41,912 nt of DNA from Pseudomonadota bacterium. Lineage in GTDB: Bacteria > Pseudomonadota > Gammaproteobacteria > Xanthomonadales > Rhodanobacteraceae. This document shows, piece after piece, positions 31,001 to 38,463 of the stretch. The number at the start of each line of letters is the position of its first letter. Within the stretch, counting starts at the first letter, position 1. The translations under genes were made by a program, and so were the position numbers. The stretch is from assembly GCA_029561145.1 (NCBI GenBank), contig JAKQJM010000070.1, positions 1 through 41,912 on the forward strand, in the 5' to 3' direction. The notes beneath the pieces were generated by a model. It searched no databases. It had not been told where the DNA came from and worked only from the letters and a program-made list of their open reading frames with translations.

Positions 31001-33368
31001 CGGTACGACCGGTGGTGCGATCTTCCTCAACGACCCGCTCTGGTACGCCGCGAAATACGGCGCCCCCGATCCCGATCCGGACGCCGTCGATGCCGACCAC
31101 GATGGCGAGCCGGACAATTATTTCCTCGTGACCAATGCGGGCACCTTGCGCGCGCAGCTCGACAAGGCATTTTCCGGCATCATCAACAATTCGGACCCCA
31201 CCGCGAGCGTGGCGACCAGCACGCCGCGCTATGTGCCGGGAGCGACCCTGGCCTATGAGGCTTCGTACAAGTCGAAGGATTGGACCGGCGACATCAAGGC
31301 CTACAACCTGCGTTCGGATGCGACCTACAACGGACTGACGCCGGTCTGGAGCGCGGATTTGCGGATGCCCCTGCCCGGCGCGAGAAACGTGTTCACCTCC
31401 AAGCCGGACGCTGGCGCCTTCACCGGGATTCCGTTCACTTCATCCGGACTGGACACCGCAATGAAGGCGCTGCTCCAGGGCACGCTCGATACGACCACGT
31501 TCACTACCGATGACCTGATCGCGTATCTCAAGGGTGATCAGAGCAAGGAGCTCGGTGCAACCGGATGCGTAACTGCCGCTGCGTGCCCGTATCGGGTGCG
31601 CAGTTCGAAGATCGGCGACATCCTCAATTCGACGCCAGCCGTGATCGGTGTCACGAGCTTCGGCTATGGCAGCATCCTGCGCGATGTGGCGCCAGCGGCG
31701 GCTGCCGACTATCCGGCCTATGTCGATGCCAAGAAGACGATCTATGGCGCAACCTCCGATTCGCCGGTCCTGTTCGTCGGATCGAACGACGGCATGCTGC
31801 ATGCGTTCAATGGCAGCGCCGGTGCCGACGGGGGCAAGGAATTGTTCGCCTACATCCCGAATGCGGTGGTTGGCAACCTCAATCAGCTCGTGACGCCAGG
31901 CTATGTCCACCGCTACTTCGTCGATGGTTCGCCGACGGTCAGCGACGCCTATCTGGGCGACTGGAAGAGTGTGCTGCTTGGATCACTCGGAGCGGGCGGA
32001 CGTGGCGTCTATGCGCTCGACATCAGCGATCCGCGCAACTTCGAGGCCGCCGATGTGATGTGGGAGTTCAACAGCAGCCTCGACGGCGACATGGGCCAGT
32101 TCGTCGGGCGACCCTACATGGGCCTCACCGAGAGTGGTGATTGGGTTGCCGCGTTCGGCAATGGGCTGAACAGCGATCGCCAACGTGCGGTCCTCTACGT
32201 CATGAATCTGGCTACCGGTGCGCTGATCGCGAAGGTCGATACCGGTGTCGGCTGCCCGACGACAACAGCGGGTTGTGTCGAAGGCCCGAACGGGCTTGCC
32301 ACGGCCGTGCTGGTCGACAACACAGGCGATGGAGCGGCCGAGACGATCTATGCCGGCGACTACCTCGGCAACATGTGGCGCTTCGAGCTCAACAGCGGCG
32401 TCTGGGAACTGGGCAATGGCGGCGAGCCGATCTTCAAGGCCGTCGATCCGACCGGAAAACCGCAGTCGATCACGAGCGGTTCGTACACCGTGGCCAATCC
32501 GCTCGGCGGCACGATGCTGATTTTCGGCACCGGTCGTTACCTCAATGCCGACGACGCCGATGAGGCGCGCCTGGGCCTCGGTTCGCGAGCAAGCCTCGAA
32601 ACTATCTACGGGATCTGGGACAGTCGCGCCTACGACGACGTCAATAACACATGGACGAGCTTCTTCCCGATCGCTTCCCGCGCAAGTGGTGTCTACCCGG
32701 ACCTGTTGAAACAGGAAATCACGGCGTACGAACAGTTGAATGCCGACGGCACCGGTGGCTATCGATCGGCAACGCGCAACCCGGTCGATTATCGACTCTC
32801 GGCGTCCGGCCCCGGTTACCTGGGTTGGTATCTTGAGCTGGAGTGCACAAGTTGCACCGATACCACGGCGATGGAGGGAGAACGTGTCACCGCGACGCCC
32901 CAGGGCATCCTGAGCAATGTCGTGTTCAATACGTTCCGTCCGCAAGGCGACACCTGTCAGCCAGGCAGCCTCAATGCGACGATGGTGCTCGATTCGCTGA
33001 CCGGCGCAGCGGACTACATCCCGATTCCGCCGCCGGGCGGCTGGCCGAGCGGAGAAGAGCCGCCAGACGGTCCGCTGGTCGGCACCGACACGGTACTCGG
33101 ACCGCCTCCCGGCGAGCCGCCGATCGTGATCATCCGTCCGCCGAATCCCGGCGTTCCGTGCCTGCAGGGTAGCGATGGCTGCGATCCACCGCCTCCGGAA
33201 TGCGATCCGCTGACCGATCCGGACTGCCCGCCGGTATGCGATCCGCTGACCGATCCGACCTGCGAACCGCCGGTAACGGATTGCGCATGGCGTTCGCCGA
33301 ACTCCGCAGGCCGGCCGCCGGGCAAGGCAATTCCGTGCGGGCGCATTTCATGGAAGCAGATCCGCTGA
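28095..33368 (+). CDS. pilY1: Type IV pilus tip/adhesin protein PilY1 with PA14-like insert
   Basis: PilY1 is exported with the minor pilins and acts at the pilus tip in adhesion, surface sensing and control of retraction. The 1757-residue protein has a signal peptide ending near AFA (about residue 29). An EF-hand-like calcium loop DLDGDGALD lies at 73-81, followed by the NYLTTSRMDALRRVLFGGWR region. A PA14-like module fills about 285-410. An acidic DPDPDAVDADHDGEPDNY stretch (992-1009) opens the C-terminal beta-propeller (about 1060-1650; APILYTYGATSDSPVLFVGSNDGMLHAF-like blades). It contains the calcium-loop equivalent DNTGDGAAE (1408-1416). A Pro/Cys-rich tail ends CGRISWKQIR. No DxSxS metal-site motif is seen in the N-terminal region. 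GGGAG precedes the ATG. Confidence 0.93.
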   Translation: MKSMNFQLSAVVALLAAVAGIAHPDNAFAQASAGGIDVAQQPLFTSSGQPPLNMLVMGKDHKIYYEAYNDASDLDGDGALDVGYKPATIDYFGYFNSNLCYSWSTDKFVPAAAATNKQCSGQWSGDFLNYLTTSRMDALRRVLFGGWRQVDSTTDTILQGAFFPQDGHSWGKEYQSVARDGYNIANYAPLTAPETGRYILFAVTTTTGIAASFTFPNYQAPLLRVLKNTDKRVWNWLSIEGPVAGNKCFTATNTRVDCVTAAVLAAYPGHPANRGAFGTMETTYATVANRFGSGALNTINCSGANCNPYGADDNYLSIITGTLRTSTATRYQFRVNGASAVDFELLNGATSVATAGCYGNRGAFGTCTNSEKSAVVSLASNFNYTFKFRQEDDTGTDGYKLEWRTCTTAAESSCSATWSTVPNSNVTGINGTTLTTYNLTPVATGAATRDDYLVRVQSCPSSNAAFREPTCKAYPNGQYKPTGILHDYGETQRMYFGLITGTQYNNLEGGVLRRNVADFASEIDPANGRFRTNVNGIVRSISEFRMIGGNYGGGTADNLASDSNWAWNNGNGNCPTPNVTVPLANGNCRMWGNPLAEMAYESMRYFAGAATPTTRFSTASGNGATEETVMGLGQETWKDPYKAVADGGGGFLSCSRPFQTLISDINPSYDGDLPGSPFTGAVTTVNGNPASISGFSAATEGQAIWNAEFGAGSKSVFIGDVANSTDGAPTVKSASSFGNIRGLSPEEPTKGGTYFTASVSRYARSHDLNVVTGQQAMSTYAIALASPLPRIRFPVGDGVISLLPFAKTASGTFGAGTNKPTNTIVDFYVEKIVNLPGQPFDATVNGGLPSAIFRINYEDVEQGNDHDMDAIVRYQIVANANNTATVTLTSEYAAGSADQNMGFVMSGSTRDGVYLDVRDTDSGAGSYVPYSLNTPNPVLPGGCGATTPPVACASQLPLTSVRTFTPVATGTTGGAIFLNDPLWYAAKYGAPDPDPDAVDADHDGEPDNYFLVTNAGTLRAQLDKAFSGIINNSDPTASVATSTPRYVPGATLAYEASYKSKDWTGDIKAYNLRSDATYNGLTPVWSADLRMPLPGARNVFTSKPDAGAFTGIPFTSSGLDTAMKALLQGTLDTTTFTTDDLIAYLKGDQSKELGATGCVTAAACPYRVRSSKIGDILNSTPAVIGVTSFGYGSILRDVAPAAAADYPAYVDAKKTIYGATSDSPVLFVGSNDGMLHAFNGSAGADGGKELFAYIPNAVVGNLNQLVTPGYVHRYFVDGSPTVSDAYLGDWKSVLLGSLGAGGRGVYALDISDPRNFEAADVMWEFNSSLDGDMGQFVGRPYMGLTESGDWVAAFGNGLNSDRQRAVLYVMNLATGALIAKVDTGVGCPTTTAGCVEGPNGLATAVLVDNTGDGAAETIYAGDYLGNMWRFELNSGVWELGNGGEPIFKAVDPTGKPQSITSGSYTVANPLGGTMLIFGTGRYLNADDADEARLGLGSRASLETIYGIWDSRAYDDVNNTWTSFFPIASRASGVYPDLLKQEITAYEQLNADGTGGYRSATRNPVDYRLSASGPGYLGWYLELECTSCTDTTAMEGERVTATPQGILSNVVFNTFRPQGDTCQPGSLNATMVLDSLTGAADYIPIPPPGGWPSGEEPPDGPLVGTDTVLGPPPGEPPIVIIRPPNPGVPCLQGSDGCDPPPPECDPLTDPDCPPVCDPLTDPTCEPPVTDCAWRSPNSAGRPPGKAIPCGRISWKQIR
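33201..33257 (+). repeat. Short duplication in the pilY1 tail
   Basis: A 21-base unit starting at 33201 recurs identically at 33237, 36 bases later, giving two copies of the peptide C-DPLTDP-x-C at about residues 1703 and 1715. The surrounding sequence is Pro-rich. It looks like a stalk or linker held by disulfides, of variable copy number. Confidence 0.7.
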
Positions 33369-33385
33369 GCAATCCATGACCATGC

Positions 33386-33409
33386 TCCGGGACCACGGAA
33401 GGTCCCGGA
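33386..33409 (+). terminator. Hairpin between pilY1 and pilE
   Basis: TCCGGGACC (33386-33394) and GGTCCCGGA (33401-33409) form a perfect 9-bp stem with a six-base loop, 18 bases after the pilY1 stop. No T-run follows, so it may act as an attenuator or mRNA-end stabiliser between pilY1 and pilE rather than a full stop. The rest of this 121-bp gap holds no gene. Confidence 0.5.
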
Positions 33410-33489
33410 AACCGAACGGCAGGGAGCGTGTGTTGACTGATATTCTGGCCGGATCGCCACGCGAACGGCCAAGCAGCGAGGACAGGAAA

Positions 33490-33888
33490 TTGAAAAAGCT
33501 CAGGGGATTTACGCTGATTGAACTGCTGATCGTCGTGGCGATTGTCGCCATCCTTGCGGCGATTGCCTATCCGAGCTACCAGGAGCACGTGCGCAAGACG
33601 CGCCGGGTCCAGGCCAAGGCCGACCTGCTCGAAATCTCGCAGATGCTTGAGCGCATGTACACGCTCAACCGCTCGTATGCGTCATTTGACGCGAGCACGT
33701 TCGAGCAGTCCCCTCGAACGGGCAAGAAGTACTACGACATCACGATCGACCCGCTCGACGCCACGACATATACGATCACGGCAACGCCCGCGACACCGTT
33801 TTCGGATCCCAAATGCGATGTGCTTTCGCTCAACCAGCTTGGAGTCAAGACTGCCGATGGCACGGAAGGGACTGCAGGCTGCTGGTAG
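33490..33888 (+). CDS. pilE: PilE-type pilin
   Basis: This is a 132-residue type IV pilin. The leader (M)KKLRG is cleaved before FTLIELLIVVAIVAILAAIAYPSYQ, with Glu+5 present. The helix continues into HVRKTRRVQAKADLLEISQMLERMYT, the PilE minor pilin pattern, and two C-terminal cysteines (CDVL...AGCW) frame a disulfide loop. The likely start is TTG at 33490, with GAGGA six bases upstream. ATG at 33376 is in frame but would give a 43-residue leader, far too long for a prepilin. It is last in the operon, as pilE is in Pseudomonas; pilY2 is absent. Confidence 0.88.
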   Translation: MKKLRGFTLIELLIVVAIVAILAAIAYPSYQEHVRKTRRVQAKADLLEISQMLERMYTLNRSYASFDASTFEQSPRTGKKYYDITIDPLDATTYTITATPATPFSDPKCDVLSLNQLGVKTADGTEGTAGCW

Positions 33889-33960
33889 GCGCACATAGTT
33901 GCAGGTGATCGCTTGCCCGCTGAGCTGCGGCGAGTCGGTCGTCGATCGAGGTTTCCTGCC

Positions 33961-33989
33961 TTGTCGAAGCGCGGGCGCGCGTCTATAAT
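33961..33989 (+). promoter_or_regulatory. Sigma-70 promoter of the tRNA-Thr/tRNA-Val unit
   Basis: TTGTCG (33961-33966), a 17-base spacer and a perfect TATAAT (33984-33989) precede tRNA-Thr, whose mature 5' end lies 15 bases after the -10 box. Confidence 0.85.
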
Positions 33990-34004
33990 CCGCAGCCCTT
34001 CTGC

Positions 34005-34080
34005 GCCGGAATAGCTCAGTTGGTAGAGCGCGTCATTCGTAATGATGAGGTCGTAGGTTCGATTCCTATTTCCGGCACCA
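34005..34080 (+). tRNA. tRNA-Thr (anticodon CGU)
   Basis: A complete 76-nt cloverleaf with acceptor stem GCCGGAA/TTCCGGC, D-arm TAGCTCAGTTGG, anticodon loop TTCGTAA (CGT), T-arm GGTTCGATTCC and encoded CCA. It reads ACG, a frequent Thr codon in GC-rich genomes. Confidence 0.96.
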
Positions 34081-34093
34081 GTCTTCCGCCAAG

Positions 34094-34168
34094 GGGCGGT
34101 TAGCTCAGCGGTAGAGCATTGCCTTCACACGGCAAGGGTCGCAGGTTCGAACCCTGCACCGCCCACCA
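34094..34168 (+). tRNA. tRNA-Val (anticodon CAC)
   Basis: A 75-nt cloverleaf with acceptor stem GGGCGGT/ACCGCCC, D-arm TAGCTCAGCGG, anticodon loop TTCACAC (CAC), T-arm GGTTCGAACCC and encoded CCA. It reads GUG. It lies 13 bases after tRNA-Thr and shares its promoter and terminator. Confidence 0.96.
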
Positions 34169-34185
34169 CTGCGGAAAAAAGCAAG

Positions 34186-34213
34186 ACGCCGGCCCTGTGC
34201 CGGCGTTTCTGTT
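34186..34213. terminator. Two-way terminator after the tRNA pair
   Basis: ACGCCGGC (34186-34193), a five-base loop and GCCGGCGT (34199-34206) are followed by TTCTGTTTC. On the other strand the stem is followed by CTTGCTTTTTT, so it can end both the tRNA transcript and pilD. Confidence 0.88.
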
Positions 34214-34238
34214 TCTGAATGAAACGATGCCCAGCCTG

Positions 34239-35111
34239 TCAGGGCGAGATCAGGAACCAGCGCTGGTAGAGCGCCAGCAACTCGGTTCCAAACACGAACC
34301 ATAGCCAGCCGGCTGTCGCGATGAAGGGGCCAAACGGAATCGGCGTGCTGCGATCCTTGCCGTTGATCGCCAGCGCAATGCCACCGATCACGGCACCAAT
34401 CAACGAAGACAACAGGATGATCGGCAGCAGTGCCATCGGCCCCATCCAGGCGCCGAGCGCACCGAGCAGCTTGAAATCGCCGTAGCCCATGCCGTCCTTT
34501 CCGGTCATCCATTTGAACAACCAGAACACGCACCAGAGACTCGCCCAGCCGATTGCCGCGCCGAGGATGGCATCGGATTCCGCGACGAAGACTGGAACGA
34601 GGGAAAGAAGCAGGCCGAGCCAGAGCAGGGGCAGGGTGAGCTGATCGGGCAACAACTGCGTTCTTGCGTCGATGCCCGAGGCCGCAATCAGGATCCAGGT
34701 GAAGAAAAGACCGGCAAGCAACGGCAAGCCGAAGCCGAATTTCCACGCGATGACTGCACATGCTGCGGCGCTGATGGCTTCGACCAGGGGGTACTGCCAC
34801 GAAATTCGCGTCTGGCAGTAGCGGCAGCGTCCACGCAGGAGGACGTAGCTCAGCAACGGAATATTGTCGAGCGGCGACAGCGCGTGTTTGCACTGCATGC
34901 AGTGGGAACCATGAAACACAAGATCCGGCGGTGTCGCTGCTTCGGGCTCCAGCGGATGGCCAAGGAATTCGCGTGCCTGGGAAGTCCAGTCGTGCTCAAG
35001 CCTGCGCGGCAGACGGAGGATGACCACGTTGAGGAAGCTGCCAACGAGCAGTCCGAGGACCGCAACCACCGAAATCAGGATCGAGGGCTGCTCAAGCCAC
35101 GAAAAATCCAT
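34239..35111 (-). CDS. pilD: Prepilin leader peptidase/N-methyltransferase PilD
   Basis: PilD cuts prepilin leaders on the cytoplasmic face and methylates the new N-terminus. The 290-residue membrane protein has the zinc-type cysteines C71-x2-C74 and C96-x2-C99 in its first cytoplasmic loop. The aspartyl catalytic residues are Asp148 (SGIDARTQLLPD) and Asp212 (MGYGDFKLLGALGAWMG). GSFLNVVILRLP near the start is typical. ATG at 35111 has GGAG five bases upstream; a GTG two codons earlier is less likely. An AT-rich TATTTT on this strand (35142-35147) could be its own -10. It is split from pilC by a palindromic gap, and coaE, which follows pilD in many relatives, is not here. Confidence 0.96.
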   Translation of the reverse strand: MDFSWLEQPSILISVVAVLGLLVGSFLNVVILRLPRRLEHDWTSQAREFLGHPLEPEAATPPDLVFHGSHCMQCKHALSPLDNIPLLSYVLLRGRCRYCQTRISWQYPLVEAISAAACAVIAWKFGFGLPLLAGLFFTWILIAASGIDARTQLLPDQLTLPLLWLGLLLSLVPVFVAESDAILGAAIGWASLWCVFWLFKWMTGKDGMGYGDFKLLGALGAWMGPMALLPIILLSSLIGAVIGGIALAINGKDRSTPIPFGPFIATAGWLWFVFGTELLALYQRWFLISP

Positions 35112-35192
35112 GGACACTCCGTCGTCGGAATCGAGCGGTCAAAAATACCAGCTTTCACGCGGCTATTGATCCAGCCCATACATACCGTTCGG

Positions 35193-35278
35193 GCCCTTCG
35201 ACGAGGCTCAAGACAGACCTGTCGAAGCCCGGCTGTGGCGACCCTTCAACGGGCCTGTCTTGAGCCTCGTCGAAGGGC
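35193..35278. repeat. Long palindromic extragenic element between pilC and pilD
   Basis: A perfect 24-bp inverted repeat has its left arm at 35193-35216 (GCCCTTCGACGAGGCTCAAG start) and its right arm at 35255-35278, separated by 38 bases. Imperfect pairing extends outwards to about 35186 and 35291. The loop contains a further CCCGG/GACAGG-like partial palindrome. The CCTTCGACnnGGCTCAnGACAG pattern resembles the REP-like families spread through pseudomonads and xanthomonads. As RNA it would be a very stable hairpin in the pilC 3' end. Confidence 0.75.
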
Positions 35279-35321
35279 TCGGTCCAAACGGTTTTCAAGC
35301 CGTTCAAGGGTCGGATCAATA

Positions 35322-35378
35322 AAGCCGCTTTCCAGGGCATGACGAAAGCATCGCCCTTCAAGAAGGGACAAGCGGCTT
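35322..35378. repeat. Nested hairpin element beside the pilC 3' end
   Basis: AAGCCGCTT (35322-35330) and AAGCGGCTT (35370-35378) are exact inverted repeats enclosing a second hairpin, CCCTTC-AA-GAAGGG (35354-35367). Together with the larger palindrome it fills most of the 301-bp gap between pilD and pilC, which has no gene. It may be the transcription stop for pilBC or a decayed mobile repeat. Confidence 0.55.
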
Positions 35379-35412
35379 AAGCGAGTTCCTAGGGATCGCG
35401 ATCCCGCGCGGA

Positions 35413-36690
35413 TCAACCGACGACCGATCCGAGTTTGAAGATTGGCAGGTACATGCCGATGACCATGCCGCCGACGATGATGCCGATGATCACCATGATG
35501 AAAGGTTCGAGCAGGCTGGCCAGGGCGTCGACCGCATTGTTGACTTCCTGTTCGTAGAACTCGGCAATCTTGAAAAGCATCGCGTCGAGGGCGCCTGATT
35601 CTTCACCGATCGACACCATCTGCACGACCATGTTCGGAAACAGCTGGGTTTGGCGGATCGCGAGCTGCAGTTGATGACCGACCGCGACGTCTTCACGGAT
35701 GCGCTTGACGGCATCGTTGTAGACCACGCTGCCGGTGGCGCCGGCGACGGAATCGAGGGCCTCGACCAGCGGCACGCCAGCGCGGAAAGTGACGCCCAGG
35801 GTACGTGCAAAGCGCGCCATCGCAGACTGGCGCAGGATTTCCCCGACCACCGGGATCTTCAGCAGCAGGCGCCCAACAAGGTGGGCGAACTTGTCGGATC
35901 GCTTGTACAGCATGACGAGGCCGACAATACTGCCGACAAAGATGAGCAAGATCATCCACCACCACTGAACCATAAATCGCGACAAATTGACGAGCATCAT
36001 GGTGAATGCAGGTAGGTCGGCACCGAAGTTCTTGAAGACCGTTTCAAACTGCGGAATCACGAAAATCAGCAGGATCGCCGAGACGATCACGGCCACGGAC
36101 AGGACCATGGCCGGATAGAACATGGCCTTCTTGATCTTGCCCTTGATCGCCTCGATGTTTTCCTGGTAGTTGGCAATCGTGTCGAGGACCGTGTCGAGCA
36201 CGCCGGCGGATTCACCGGCACGAACCAGGTTACGGTAGAGCTCGTCGAACTGGACCGGGTACTTGCCCAGCGCTTCATTCAGGGCCGAACCGCCCTCGAT
36301 CTCGGTCTTGATGTCGACCAGCATGTCCTTGACGCGCGGATTGTTCTGTCCGCCCGCAACGATCTCGAATCCCTGCACCATCGGCACACCGGCTGCCATC
36401 ATCGTCGCCAGTTGGCGACTGAACACCGAGATGTCGCGAGATTTGATGGTCTTGCCGGCCTTGCCGAACAAAGGTTTGGGTTTTGGCTTGACGCTTTGCG
36501 GATTGATGCCCTGGCGGCGAAGTTCCGCCTTGACCAGGGCCACGCTCTTGGTCGTGTACTCGCCCTTCATCCGGGTGCCGCGCTTGTCCAGACCGGTCCA
36601 GACGAAGGTCTCCATCGCGCTGATTTTTGCGCGCGACTGTCCCGTGCTTGTCTTGATGCCGGCTCTCGCGGTGGCGGTGGTCGTTGCCAT
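35413..36690 (-). CDS. pilC: Type IV pilus inner-membrane platform protein PilC
   Basis: PilC is the GspF-type platform that couples the PilB and PilT motors to fibre growth and loss. The 425-residue protein has a cytoplasmic N-terminal part (FVWTGLDKRGTRMKGEY, then KSRDISVFSRQLATMMAAGVPMVQGFEIVAGG). Two tandem T2SSF domains follow (about 90-215 and 295-415), with membrane helices near 195-218, 245-268 and 395-418. The second domain repeats the first (FARTLGVTFRAGVPLVEALDSVAGATG). An AGGA sequence precedes the ATG, three bases after pilB. In Xanthomonas-like clusters pilin genes often sit between pilB and pilC; here there is none. Confidence 0.96.
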   Translation of the reverse strand: MATTTATARAGIKTSTGQSRAKISAMETFVWTGLDKRGTRMKGEYTTKSVALVKAELRRQGINPQSVKPKPKPLFGKAGKTIKSRDISVFSRQLATMMAAGVPMVQGFEIVAGGQNNPRVKDMLVDIKTEIEGGSALNEALGKYPVQFDELYRNLVRAGESAGVLDTVLDTIANYQENIEAIKGKIKKAMFYPAMVLSVAVIVSAILLIFVIPQFETVFKNFGADLPAFTMMLVNLSRFMVQWWWMILLIFVGSIVGLVMLYKRSDKFAHLVGRLLLKIPVVGEILRQSAMARFARTLGVTFRAGVPLVEALDSVAGATGSVVYNDAVKRIREDVAVGHQLQLAIRQTQLFPNMVVQMVSIGEESGALDAMLFKIAEFYEQEVNNAVDALASLLEPFIMVIIGIIVGGMVIGMYLPIFKLGSVVG

Positions 36691-36693
36691 GGC

Positions 36694-38421
36694 TTAGTCC
36701 TTGGTCACTCGGTTGATTTCGGTGAGGCTGGTGACGCCGTTACGGGCTTTGAGCAAACCTGAAGCGCGCAAATCTCGGATGCCGTCCGCTTTTGCCTGTT
36801 CCGCGATCTGCAGGGCGGATCCGCCGGCAAGTATGATTTTTGCAATCGACTCGGTCAGCGGCATGACCTGGTAGATGCCGGTGCGACCCTTGTAGCCTTC
36901 ATTGCAACCGGAGCAACCCACGGCTTCCTGCAGCTGCATGCCGGATGCAATGTCGGCCTTCGTGAACCCTTCGGCAAGCAGTGCGGCTTCCGGCAATTCG
37001 AGTGGTCGCTTGCAGGTGTGCAGGCGGCGTGCAAGGCGCTGGGCGATGATCAAGGTCACCGACGAAGTGATGTTGTATGGCGCGATACCCATGTTCATCA
37101 GGCGTGCGATGGTCTGCGGCGCGTCGTTCGTGTGCAGGGTCGACAGGACCATGTGACCGGTCTGCGCGGCCTTGATCGCGATTTCCGCCGTCTCGAGGTC
37201 ACGGATTTCGCCGACCATCACGACGTCGGGATCCTGGCGCAGGAACGAGCGCAGCGCGGCCGCGAAGGTCATGCCGCGCTTCTGGTTCTGCTGGACCTGA
37301 TTGATGCCCGGAACGCGGATTTCGACTGGATCCTCGACCGTCGAGATGTTGCGGCCTTCGGTATTGAGGATATTCAATGCCGTATAGAGCGAGACGGTCT
37401 TGCCCGATCCAGTCGGGCCGGTTACCAGGACCATGCCATACGGCTTCTCGATCGCATCGAGGAACAGGTCGCGTTGATCGTCCTCGTAGCCGAGCTTGTC
37501 GATGCCCATCTTCGCGGCGGAACCGTCGAGGATACGCATCACGATCTTTTCGCCGAACAGGGTCGGGCAGGTGCTCACGCGAAAATCGATCGACTTGGTC
37601 TTCGACAGGTTGAGCTTGATGCGCCCGTCCTGCGGCACGCGTCGCTCGGCGATGTCCAATCCAGCCATGACCTTGATGCGCGATGAAATGCGCGGCGTCA
37701 GGCGAGTCGGTGGCGAGGCGACGTGCTTGAGCATGCCGTCCATGCGCAGGCGCACCCTGTAATTCGTCTCGTACGGCTCGAAATGGATATCCGAGGCGCC
37801 GCGCTTGATCGCATCGACCAATACCTTGTTGACGAAGCGCACGACCGGCGCGTCGTCGGCACTGTTCGCGTCGACGCCGGTCCCGCCTTCGTCCTCGCCG
37901 ACATCACCGAGATCAAGGTTCTCGAGACCCTCGGAATCATCCATGTCCTCGATCGTGGTGCTGGTCGCGTTGTGCGCCTGCTCGATCGCGCGCGCCAGTT
38001 GCTGCTCGTCGACGAGGATTGGTTCGATGATGTGGTTGGATTGGAATTTGATGTCATCGAGCGCACGCAGGTTGGTCGGGTCGGACACACCGACGAACAG
38101 GCGATTGCCACGTTTGAACAGCGGCAATGCCTTGTGTTTGTTGATCAATTCTTCCTTGACCAGTTTGATCGGAATCTGCGCCAGATCGAGTGCAGTCACG
38201 TCGAACAGCGGCACGCCGAACTCGAAAGCCGATGCCAGTGCGACCTGATCGCTCGCCACCAGCCCGTTCTCGATCAGCCAGGCCCCGATCGGAATCTTCT
38301 GCTTGCCGGCGTCCTCGATCGCCTTGCGCGCATCGGTTTCGCCCAGCAGCCCTTCCGCGACCAGACGCCGGCTGATCCCGGAAAGCCCGGTCAATGTGCC
38401 CGAATTCAACTGTGTTGCCAT
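36694..38421 (-). CDS. pilB: Type IV pilus assembly ATPase PilB
   Basis: PilB is the hexameric extension motor. The 575-residue protein has the N-terminal MshEN/GspE_N domain (1-150, with the SGISRRLVAEGLL and AFEFGVPLFDVTALDL segments), an acidic linker (about 175-205) and the ATPase core. The core has Walker A GPTGSGKT (335-342), the Asp box, Walker B around VVMVGEIRD with Glu405, and His boxes (STLHTND). The C-terminal zinc site is unusual: Cys470, Cys503 and Cys506 are present, but the first cysteine of the usual C-x2-C pair is missing and His468 lies next to it. ATG at 38421 lacks a good Shine-Dalgarno. A sigma-54-like site lies 43-57 bases upstream. Confidence 0.96.
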   Translation of the reverse strand: MATQLNSGTLTGLSGISRRLVAEGLLGETDARKAIEDAGKQKIPIGAWLIENGLVASDQVALASAFEFGVPLFDVTALDLAQIPIKLVKEELINKHKALPLFKRGNRLFVGVSDPTNLRALDDIKFQSNHIIEPILVDEQQLARAIEQAHNATSTTIEDMDDSEGLENLDLGDVGEDEGGTGVDANSADDAPVVRFVNKVLVDAIKRGASDIHFEPYETNYRVRLRMDGMLKHVASPPTRLTPRISSRIKVMAGLDIAERRVPQDGRIKLNLSKTKSIDFRVSTCPTLFGEKIVMRILDGSAAKMGIDKLGYEDDQRDLFLDAIEKPYGMVLVTGPTGSGKTVSLYTALNILNTEGRNISTVEDPVEIRVPGINQVQQNQKRGMTFAAALRSFLRQDPDVVMVGEIRDLETAEIAIKAAQTGHMVLSTLHTNDAPQTIARLMNMGIAPYNITSSVTLIIAQRLARRLHTCKRPLELPEAALLAEGFTKADIASGMQLQEAVGCSGCNEGYKGRTGIYQVMPLTESIAKIILAGGSALQIAEQAKADGIRDLRASGLLKARNGVTSLTEINRVTKD

Positions 38422-38463
38422 AAGAATGTCGTGCAAGTCCCCGAAACCACTGTTGAATCTACC

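Noticed and set aside
33376..33489. Upstream ATG start for pilE giving a 38-residue extension
   Set aside because: Prepilin leaders of this class are short, and the TTG at 33490 has a well-placed GAGGA.
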